The notes beneath the pieces were generated by a model. The model ran no database searches. It saw only the letters and a program-made list of their open reading frames with translations, and was not told the origin of the DNA. This document shows positions 1 to 5,691 of a stretch of 7,134 bases of DNA, piece by piece (the first letter of the stretch is position 1; each line of letters begins with the position of its first letter). The translations under genes and the position numbers were made by a program. The stretch comes from an uncultured Bacillota bacterium (lineage in GTDB: Bacteria > Bacillota_I > Bacilli_A > RF39 > UBA660), in contig CAMWQX010000053.1 of the NCBI GenBank assembly GCA_947176475.1, positions 1-7,134 of the forward strand, given 5' to 3'.

Positions 1-17
1 CCAATTATTTTAACATG

Positions 18-46
18 AAAAATGACACTAATATTAAGTGCCATTT
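18..46 (-). terminator. Rho-independent terminator after the Ig-domain protein gene
   Basis: On the minus strand, a few bases after the stop codon of the exported-protein gene, there is a 10-bp stem (arms at 37-46 and 20-29) containing one G-U pair. It encloses a 7-nt loop (30-36). A T-run on the transcript strand follows (positions 22 to 18). This is the normal layout of an intrinsic terminator and closes a one-gene transcription unit. The plus-strand reading has no T-run after the hairpin, so it appears to work in one direction only. Positions 1-17 to its left hold nothing I can identify. Confidence 0.85.
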
Positions 47-51
47 GGTAT

Positions 52-2373
52 TTATTTAACTTTAATAGTTTTAACATCTGACCAAGCTCCATAAAGTTTC
101 TTACTTCCATTCTTTATTCCAGCTTGTATCATTACTTCGTATTCTTTTCCACTTGTAAGTTTAGTTAACTTAGTCTTTGTTGTATATGACCATTTTGTTG
201 TCCCTTTTAATCTATATGCCACTTGATAAGTCTTTGCTCCACTTACTTTAGAATATTTTACTGTAATGCTCTTCTTAGCTGTTGTTGGATTCTTTATTGC
301 AACTTTACTTGGTATGATTAAGAATGTCGATTTAACTGAGCCTGTATAGTTACCTTTAAACTTAACTGTTACAGTTGCTTTACCTGCATTTTTATTATTC
401 TTATATGTAACTGTATAATCAGTTCCATTCTTTAATACTTTACCATTTAATTTTACTTCTACAGCAGGTTTTAATGCCTTACCTGTTTGTTGTTGGTCTT
501 TTATTGCTGTAATCTTAGCTTTTTTAGCATTTATCTTTGATACAGTTACTTTTACTGTTGCTTTCTTTCCATTAGATGTTTTAACTGTAATTGTTGCAGT
601 TCCTGCACTTACAGCTGTTATTTTACCGGTTTGATCAACTGTAGCAACCTTCTTATTTGATGATGACCAAGCAAGTGTCTTATTATCAGTTGTATTACTT
701 GGATTAATTGTGGCTTTTACTGTTGCTGTCTTATTTAATTCAAGTTTTAAAGTCTTTTTATTTAACTTAACTGATTTAATTGGTGTGGCTTTTTTAACAG
801 TGACTTTAACGCTTGCTGTTTTACCATTTGAAGTTTTAACTGTTATTGTTACTGTACCTGCTTTAATACCTTTAACTACACCATTTTTATCTACTGTTGC
901 AATCTTAGTATTTGATGATGTCCAAGTTAATGTTTTACTTTGTGTCGTATTGCTTGGATTGATTGTTGCAGTTAATTTTGTTGTACTTTTAACTACAACA
1001 TTAACATTACCCTGATTAATTTTAACTGATGTTATTGGTACGTTTGGATTAGTAACAGTTACTTTTACTGTTGCCGTTTTTCCATTGCTTGTTTTAACAG
1101 TTATATTTGCTGTACCAGCCGCAATGGCTTTAATATTTCCATTAGCATCAACAGTTGCTACTTTTGTATTTGAACTTGTCCAAGTTAACGCTTTTGAATC
1201 AGTCGTATCACTTGGATTAATCGTTGCTGTTAACTTTTCTGTTTTTCCTTTAACTAATGATAAATTAGTTTTATTTAATTTTATTGATGTTATTGGTTTA
1301 ATTTCTTCACGTACTAATTTGAATGCATATTTGCTTTCATATTCATCAGCAAAAGTAAATTCATAATAGCCTTTATTATCTTCAAATTTAAAATTTTCAT
1401 CAAAGTGAGTATTTACATCATCAAGTAATTTCATTGATACTGGTTTACCTAAATCTGATTTAGCGAATAAACTAGATACATATTCCATGTATGCATCTTC
1501 ATTTTCTTCTATGGTATTTGGAATAGTCATTTTAACTGTATTGGCATTACCAACATCAATTATTTTATAGGCAATTCCATTTTTATAAACAATGATTATC
1601 CATTCTTCAAATCCAAAGTCATAGTCACCTCTTCCCATAGGTTCTGGATAGTATGATTTAAATTCTAATGTATCATCATTAAATAGATTTTTTATTCGTG
1701 ATAGTATTTCTTTTTGAGGAGCAGCAGGGTCAAAACCAGAACCTCCTAAGTTAAATTCTTTCACGTTTTGAAATAAATACATATCTTCTTTTACTTTTGA
1801 ATCAACATATTTTTGATCTGCATCATTTCTTTTGTTTGAATCACTATAGCTGATGTTAATGGTTTTAACTGTTGCTGCTATAGATGAACCACCCCATGAA
1901 TAGATTGACATAATACTTGATTCAACATGAGCCGTATTTAGATTTTTATCTAGATACATTCTACCATCATTATCCCAGTCATAATAAAATGGTACAACTC
2001 CTATGAAAGGTTCATCTATAGTAATAGTTACTTTATCGCCTTTATCGTCTGTTGTTTCTAAATTAATAGGAAATGTTATTCCTGCATCTTTTAATGATTT
2101 ATTGACCTTTTCTCTCAATATTCTATCAATTTCACGCCATCCTGTATCTTCGTCATATCCGTTTAAGGCATCTATCTCTTTAATATCAAGAGTTATGTTG
2201 TCAGGGATAGCCTTTACAATTTTATTCATGGCATCTTCTTTTACAGCCTTCACTTGTTCTGAATCATCTGAATCAAACCAAGTATCAGACCAATCTTGGG
2301 CATTAACAGTATTTGTAAGAAGTATCCCAATGCTTGCTAATGCTATTAATAATATTTTACTTACTTTTTTCAT
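52..2373 (-). CDS. Secreted multi-domain protein: novel N-terminal region + 3x BIG2 + YDG/MBG-like + FN3-like domains
   Basis: This predicted exported protein has 773 residues and no cysteine. The start is the ATG at 2373: it opens directly into a signal peptide (KK charges, hydrophobic core at about 7-19, likely cleavage after VNA at 25) and has a purine-rich AAGGAAGG site 9 nt upstream. Residues 26-355 match no family I know; they are acidic (about 64 Asp/Glu against 38 Lys/Arg) and include a D-x-D-x-D-G loop at 132-137. Three BIG2 domains follow at about 359-440, 447-527 and 530-611, each with the W-[ST]-S-S-N-x-K-[VI]-A-T-V-D core, an A-G-T-x-x-I-T-V strand and a closing V-K-V-T-V strand. 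Residues about 612-688 resemble the Ig-like repeat with a G-T-D-Y-T-V-x-Y core and a G-N-Y-T-G turn. Residues about 689-773 look like an FN3 domain. I see no LPXTG motif, C-terminal membrane helix, SLH, LysM or choline-binding repeats. The role is unknown; an adhesin, a scaffold or a wall-associated protein is plausible. It has its own promoter and terminator and looks unlinked to the tRNA genes upstream. Confidence 0.9.
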   Translation of the reverse strand: MKKVSKILLIALASIGILLTNTVNAQDWSDTWFDSDDSEQVKAVKEDAMNKIVKAIPDNITLDIKEIDALNGYDEDTGWREIDRILREKVNKSLKDAGITFPINLETTDDKGDKVTITIDEPFIGVVPFYYDWDNDGRMYLDKNLNTAHVESSIMSIYSWGGSSIAATVKTINISYSDSNKRNDADQKYVDSKVKEDMYLFQNVKEFNLGGSGFDPAAPQKEILSRIKNLFNDDTLEFKSYYPEPMGRGDYDFGFEEWIIIVYKNGIAYKIIDVGNANTVKMTIPNTIEENEDAYMEYVSSLFAKSDLGKPVSMKLLDDVNTHFDENFKFEDNKGYYEFTFADEYESKYAFKLVREEIKPITSIKLNKTNLSLVKGKTEKLTATINPSDTTDSKALTWTSSNTKVATVDANGNIKAIAAGTANITVKTSNGKTATVKVTVTNPNVPITSVKINQGNVNVVVKSTTKLTATINPSNTTQSKTLTWTSSNTKIATVDKNGVVKGIKAGTVTITVKTSNGKTASVKVTVKKATPIKSVKLNKKTLKLELNKTATVKATINPSNTTDNKTLAWSSSNKKVATVDQTGKITAVSAGTATITVKTSNGKKATVKVTVSKINAKKAKITAIKDQQQTGKALKPAVEVKLNGKVLKNGTDYTVTYKNNKNAGKATVTVKFKGNYTGSVKSTFLIIPSKVAIKNPTTAKKSITVKYSKVSGAKTYQVAYRLKGTTKWSYTTKTKLTKLTSGKEYEVMIQAGIKNGSKKLYGAWSDVKTIKVK
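541..1299 (-). repeat. Three tandem BIG2 domain repeats (period about 85-86 codons)
   Basis: This in-frame coding repeat covers residues about 359-611 of the exported protein. The conserved tryptophan falls at residues 398, 484 and 569, and the T-V-K-T-S-N-G-K strand begins at 425, 511 and 596, giving spacings of 86 and 85. The copies are close at protein level but differ at many third codon positions; the serine of T-V-K-T-S-N-G-K is AGC in one copy and TCN in the other two. Tandem Ig-fold domains of this kind usually form an extended stalk. Confidence 0.88.
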
Positions 2374-2382
2374 TTTTTCTTT

Positions 2383-2390
2383 CCTTCCTT
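2383..2390 (-). promoter_or_regulatory. Ribosome binding site that fixes the start of the Ig-domain protein
   Basis: The minus strand reads AAGGAAGG and ends 9 nt before the ATG at 2373. The match to the anti-Shine-Dalgarno sequence is moderate and the stretch is purine-rich. It supports the start with a signal peptide rather than the in-frame GTG at 2445, which would lie between the -10 box and the predicted transcript start. Confidence 0.65.
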
Positions 2391-2446
2391 TTTTATGTTT
2401 TTTTACAGCAACTATTCTTTCTTGATACTCACCATCCTCTATCACA

Positions 2447-2475
2447 AATATAGCACTTATAATAAAAATTGTCTA
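2447..2475 (-). promoter_or_regulatory. Sigma-A-type extended -10 promoter for the Ig-domain protein gene
   Basis: On the minus strand the -35 box is TAGACA (2475-2470) and the -10 box is TATATT (2452-2447), each matching the consensus at 5 of 6 bases, with the ideal 17-nt spacer. A TGC just before the -10 box makes an extended -10 element. The predicted transcript start is near 2440, giving a 5' leader of about 67 nt before the ATG at 2373. I see no riboswitch or operator in that leader. Confidence 0.75.
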
Positions 2476-2476
2476 T

Positions 2477-2499
2477 AAAAAACAAGAGATTATCTCTTG
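2477..2499 (-). terminator. Rho-independent terminator of the aspS-gatCAB unit, overlapping the gatB stop codon
   Basis: The minus strand holds a perfect 17-nt inverted repeat (2499-2483, CAAGAGAT-A-ATCTCTTG) followed at once by six T residues (2482-2477). In practice the stem is probably 6 bp with a 5-nt loop. The left arm includes the last two gatB codons (Lys, Arg) and the TAA stop. The plus strand lacks a T-run on the other side, so it should act only on the leftward transcript. Confidence 0.85.
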
Positions 2500-3935
2500 C
2501 TTAATTCGTTAGTTAAAGTTTCTTTAACCTTTACTGGATTTGCTTGACCACGAGTTTTCTTCATTACTTGTCCAACAAAGTAGTCAAACATATTTGTTTT
2601 TCCATTTTTATATTGTTCAATTTGTTCGGAATTTTCATCTAATACTTCGGTAACAACAGAAACAATTGCTCCATCATCACTTATTTGTTGCATTCCCTCT
2701 GATTTCATAATGTTTTCTGGTTCATCTTCTCTTTCAAGAACCATAAAGAATAATTCTTTAGCTTGTTTTGAAGATATCTTACCATCTTGAATTGAGGAAA
2801 TAATAACATTTAATCTTTCAGGAGTTAAATATAAATCTTGTATTTCTATTTCATGTTTATAGGTATAACCTAAGATATTGCCAGTTATCCAGTTGGCAGC
2901 CATTTTAGCATCAGAACCTAAAGATATGCATTTTTCAAAATAGTTAGCTGTATTGATATCTTTGATAAGAATACCAGCGTCATAAGCAGATAATCCATAT
3001 TCGCTCATATATTTTGCTTTACGTTCATAAGGAAGCTCAGGAATACTCTTTCTTATCTCTTCTAACCATTCCTTAGTAATTTTAAATTTAGGAATATTTG
3101 GTTCAACAAAGTATTTATAATCTTCAGCATCAACTTTTGAACGCATTCTAATAGTTGTTCCTGATTCTTCATCCCATCTACGCGTTTCTTGTTCTACTTC
3201 GTCATAACGATCTGCATCTTTTAGTTCTGATTGTCTTTTTATCTCGTATTGAATAGCACCAAATACACCACCGAAGGAGTTAACATTTTTCATTTCAACT
3301 TTCGTTCCTAGTGTATTTTCATCATCCGAAATAGATACGTTAACGTCACATCTTATTTGCCCCTTCTTAGAATCAGCTTCTGAAATACCACAATACTGGT
3401 AGATAGCACGAATATATTCTAAGAAAGATACAGCATCTTCAGCTGAATGAATACAAGGTTCGGTAACTAATTCTAGAAGTGGCACACCAGCACGGTTATA
3501 ATCAATAACAGACGTATCATATAAGTGATCCATACTAGCAGCATCTTCCTCTAAGTGGATATTATTAATTCCAACACGGAAAGTTGAGCCATCTTCTCTT
3601 TCAATATCTATATACCCGTTCATACCAACACAGTCTTCTGGGGGATTTTGTGTTATTTGATAATTCTTAGGCATATCAGGATAATAGTAATTTTTTCTTT
3701 CAAAATACATATATTCTGGTTGGCGACAGTTTAAAATTTCACTCATCATCAAGCTCATTCGAACAGCCTCTTTATTGACAACAGGAAGAGTTCCTGGGAA
3801 GCCCATATCTAAGGGACGAATATTGCTATTTGGAGTTTCGGTATATTCGTTTTTCGCACTTGAAAATACTTTAGATTTAGTTTCGGAAACTTCACAGTGC
3901 ATTTCAAGTCCGATTGTAACATAATATTTTCCCAT
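2490..3935 (-). CDS. gatB: Aspartyl/glutamyl-tRNA(Asn/Gln) amidotransferase subunit B
   Basis: GatB binds the misacylated tRNA and, in the GatCAB complex in the cytoplasm, phosphorylates the Asp or Glu carboxylate with ATP before ammonia from GatA completes the amidation. At 481 residues it is full length for the family. It opens with the G-L-E-M-H-C-E-V form of the conserved start (E11, H13). It has the H-L-E-E-D motif at 127-131 and a complete GatB family signature at 144-160 (I-D-x-N-R-x-G-x-P-L-L-E-L-x-T-x-P). R-C-D-V-N-V-S lies at 195-201. By comparison with the S. aureus protein, H13, E11, E130, E155 and D197 are the likely metal and active-site ligands. The C-terminal helical and tail domain (about 330-481) ends in the conserved G-Q-V-M-K-K-T-R-G-Q-A-N-P stretch, which contacts the tRNA elbow. 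The ATG start overlaps the gatA stop by 1 nt (TAATG) behind a near-perfect Shine-Dalgarno. Confidence 0.97.
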   Translation of the reverse strand: MGKYYVTIGLEMHCEVSETKSKVFSSAKNEYTETPNSNIRPLDMGFPGTLPVVNKEAVRMSLMMSEILNCRQPEYMYFERKNYYYPDMPKNYQITQNPPEDCVGMNGYIDIEREDGSTFRVGINNIHLEEDAASMDHLYDTSVIDYNRAGVPLLELVTEPCIHSAEDAVSFLEYIRAIYQYCGISEADSKKGQIRCDVNVSISDDENTLGTKVEMKNVNSFGGVFGAIQYEIKRQSELKDADRYDEVEQETRRWDEESGTTIRMRSKVDAEDYKYFVEPNIPKFKITKEWLEEIRKSIPELPYERKAKYMSEYGLSAYDAGILIKDINTANYFEKCISLGSDAKMAANWITGNILGYTYKHEIEIQDLYLTPERLNVIISSIQDGKISSKQAKELFFMVLEREDEPENIMKSEGMQQISDDGAIVSVVTEVLDENSEQIEQYKNGKTNMFDYFVGQVMKKTRGQANPVKVKETLTNELSKR

Positions 3936-5392
3936 TATTTTACCTCCTTTGCAATTTGTCCTTTATATTCCATAGCACTTTCTAAGGCATAGGCAATATT
4001 TAAAACTAATTGATCTTCATAGCAATTTCCAGTTATATTAATACCTACTGGCAAATTAGATACAAAGCCATTTGGTATGGTAATTGATGGGAATCCACCA
4101 AAGTTACCAATTTGCAATTGATCTTCTAAAGCAAGAGTATCATCTTTTAACATCTCTTTAGATCCATCAATTAATTTGGCAGGGCCTGTTCCAACGGGAG
4201 AAATCATAGCATCGTAATTCTTAAATTGTTCTTTAATAGCATCAACAATAAGTCTTCTTGCTCTTTGAGCGTTTTTAAAGTATCTTTCTTGATTTTCTGT
4301 TTGTAAAACATAAGAACCAATGATTAAACGACGCTTAATTAATGGAGAGAAGCCTTTAGTACGATGATCTTTCATCATTTCAATATAATTATCCCCTTCT
4401 CCACGAGGTCCGAAAATAAGTCCTGTAAGATTTGATAGATTACTTGTTGCTTCAGCACATGATATTACTTGATATACTGATGGTATGGCACGTATTAGGG
4501 CTTGATCAATGTGTACACCATCTACCGTCATACCAAGACTTTCGCATTTTTTTAAAGTTTCGTGGAAATTATTTAAATGCGCAGTTAATTCTTCATCAGC
4601 ATTTGGATAGTTATCTAAATCGCATAATTCTTTAATATAGAATAATTTTTTACCTTTAACATCATCAGTTAAATCATCATTTAAGTGAATGTGACTAGAA
4701 TCCCAGGATGTCATATCTAATTCGTCAATACCTTTCATGGCATCAACAACGATAGCGGCATCACGAACATAACGAGTTAAAACACCACAATGGTCTAAAC
4801 TTGATGCAAAAGGAAATAATCCATAACGGGAAATCATACCATATGTAGGTTTATAGCCAACAATACCGCAGAAACCAGCAGGTTTACGAATAGAATCTCC
4901 TGTATCTGATCCTAAGGCATATGGATAAACACCAGCAGCTACAGCAGCAGCAGAACCTGATGAAGAACCAGCACACATATGGTCTGTATTCCATGGATTT
5001 CTTTGAACTCCTGTATGAGCAGTTGTTCCTGTTCCACCTAAACCAAATTCATCCCCCGCTGCTTTATTAACCATAATAGCTCCACGTTTTTTTAAATTAT
5101 CATAAGCTGTAGCATCGAAGAATGGTACATAATCATTAAGAGTATTTGATGAACCGGTTGAAAGCACTCCTTTAGTGGAATAATTATCTTTAACACCAAA
5201 TGGTATCCCGGATAATAAATCATCAGTTACTTCGCCGCCTTTAGTATCATCTAAGATAGTAACGAAGGCATTACATTTCTCTTGGGCGTCATGAGATAAT
5301 TCAAGAGATTCTTTAACTAATTCTTCACTAGTTACTTCACCATTTTTTAACTTTTCATGTAATTCAGTTATACTTAATCCCATGTATTTCAT
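3935..5392 (-). CDS. gatA: Aspartyl/glutamyl-tRNA(Asn/Gln) amidotransferase subunit A (glutaminase/amidase subunit)
   Basis: GatA hydrolyses glutamine (or asparagine) and passes ammonia through a channel to GatB. It has 485 residues counted from the ATG at 5392, which is usual for GatA. It is an amidase-signature enzyme with the Ser-cisSer-Lys triad visible: K68 in G-I-P-F-G-V-K-D-N, cis-Ser S143 in A-G-S-S-S-G-S, and nucleophile S167 in G-S-D-T-G-D-S-I-R-K-P. The spacings (75 and 24) match those of S. aureus K79/S154/S178. The Y-K-P-T-Y-G-M-I-S-R-Y-G stretch at 180-191 and G-G-F-P-S-I-T-I-P at 432-440 are also typical. Two glycines near the active site are replaced: the usual S-S-G-G-S is S-S-S-G-S, and T-G-G-S is T-G-D-S. 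The start at 5392 is preferred over an in-frame ATG 30 nt upstream because AAAGGTGG lies 7 nt before it and the ATG shares one base with the gatC stop. Confidence 0.97.
   Translation of the reverse strand: MKYMGLSITELHEKLKNGEVTSEELVKESLELSHDAQEKCNAFVTILDDTKGGEVTDDLLSGIPFGVKDNYSTKGVLSTGSSNTLNDYVPFFDATAYDNLKKRGAIMVNKAAGDEFGLGGTGTTAHTGVQRNPWNTDHMCAGSSSGSAAAVAAGVYPYALGSDTGDSIRKPAGFCGIVGYKPTYGMISRYGLFPFASSLDHCGVLTRYVRDAAIVVDAMKGIDELDMTSWDSSHIHLNDDLTDDVKGKKLFYIKELCDLDNYPNADEELTAHLNNFHETLKKCESLGMTVDGVHIDQALIRAIPSVYQVISCAEATSNLSNLTGLIFGPRGEGDNYIEMMKDHRTKGFSPLIKRRLIIGSYVLQTENQERYFKNAQRARRLIVDAIKEQFKNYDAMISPVGTGPAKLIDGSKEMLKDDTLALEDQLQIGNFGGFPSITIPNGFVSNLPVGINITGNCYEDQLVLNIAYALESAMEYKGQIAKEVK
3942..3950 (-). 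promoter_or_regulatory. Strong Shine-Dalgarno for gatB inside the gatA 3' end
   Basis: The minus strand reads AAAGGAGGT, a near-perfect anti-Shine-Dalgarno match, 6 nt before the gatB ATG. It lies inside the last gatA codons (K-E-V-K). Together with the TAATG stop/start overlap it supports termination-reinitiation coupling between gatA and gatB. Confidence 0.85.
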
Positions 5393-5691
5393 TATCCCAC
5401 CACCTTTGGTACTGATACGCATCCATCTTCGGTATCATCAGAGTTTGCTAATAAATCATCTAAAGGAATAGATTCTTCAGCTTCATCTTCTCTTAGAGTG
5501 CACACAAAGTCATCTAAGGCATGAGTCATAGGTTTAGCATCTTTTATTCCTTTAATCTCATTAATTTTATTAATATTGGCATCGATTATTTCAAATTCCT
5601 CAAATACCATTTTATTTTCTTCCTCAGTTAAGCCAATAAGCAAAAGATCAGCAAGCTTATCAACTTTTTCTTGTGTAAATCCACTATTCAT
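5392..5691 (-). CDS. gatC: Aspartyl/glutamyl-tRNA(Asn/Gln) amidotransferase subunit C
   Basis: GatC is the small belt-like subunit that wraps and stabilises the GatA-GatB interface; it is not catalytic. The 99 residues fit the family. Residues about 6-20 hold the helix with the E-K-V-D-K-L-A-D-L pattern followed by L-T-E-E-E. The middle carries a P-M-T-H variant of the usual P-T-T-H segment (about 53-56). It is followed by L-R-E-D-E-A-E-E-S-I-P and the C-terminal T-E-D-G-C-V-S-V-P-K-V, which corresponds to the usual D-G-x-F-x-V-P-K-V ending. The ATG at 5691 is preferred over the in-frame ATG two codons earlier (5697), because GAGGTG is 7 nt before the former and only 1 nt before the latter. 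The gene overlaps the aspS end by 8 nt and its TAA shares one base with the gatA ATG. Confidence 0.93.
   Translation of the reverse strand: MNSGFTQEKVDKLADLLLIGLTEEENKMVFEEFEIIDANINKINEIKGIKDAKPMTHALDDFVCTLREDEAEESIPLDDLLANSDDTEDGCVSVPKVVG
5400..5407 (-). promoter_or_regulatory. Ribosome binding site that fixes the gatA start
   Basis: The minus strand reads AAAGGTGG and ends 7 nt before the ATG at 5392. It lies within the final codons of gatC (P-K-V-V-G). This placement favours the M-K-Y-M-G-L start and rules against the upstream in-frame ATG at 5422, which would sit inside gatC without a good site. Confidence 0.75.

Noticed and set aside
710..1366. Two plus-strand open frames opposite the BIG2 repeats, hydrophobic and membrane-like
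   Set aside because: They are antisense shadows: the complement of Thr/Lys/Val-rich, AT-rich coding sequence reads as Val/Leu/Phe-rich. No promoter or ribosome binding site was seen, and their similarity to each other only mirrors the BIG2 repeat.
2003..2425. 140-codon plus-strand open frame opposite the N-terminus of the exported protein
   Set aside because: It is antisense to a gene with signal peptide, ribosome binding site, promoter and terminator; its composition is that of a reverse-complement shadow.
2412..2435. Seven-codon ORF in the 5' leader of the Ig-domain protein (possible leader peptide)
   Set aside because: The only GAGG directly touches the ATG with no spacing, and there is no attenuator hairpin or codon run to suggest a regulatory role.
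2374..2445. Longer N-terminus for the Ig-domain protein starting at a GTG (2445)
   Set aside because: It would put 24 charged residues before the signal peptide, has no ribosome binding site, and the GTG lies between the -10 box and the predicted transcript start.
5393..5422. Upstream ATG start for gatA
   Set aside because: It adds ten residues (R-I-S-T-K-G-G-G-I) unlike GatA N-termini, which are just gatC's end and the gatA ribosome binding site read in another frame.
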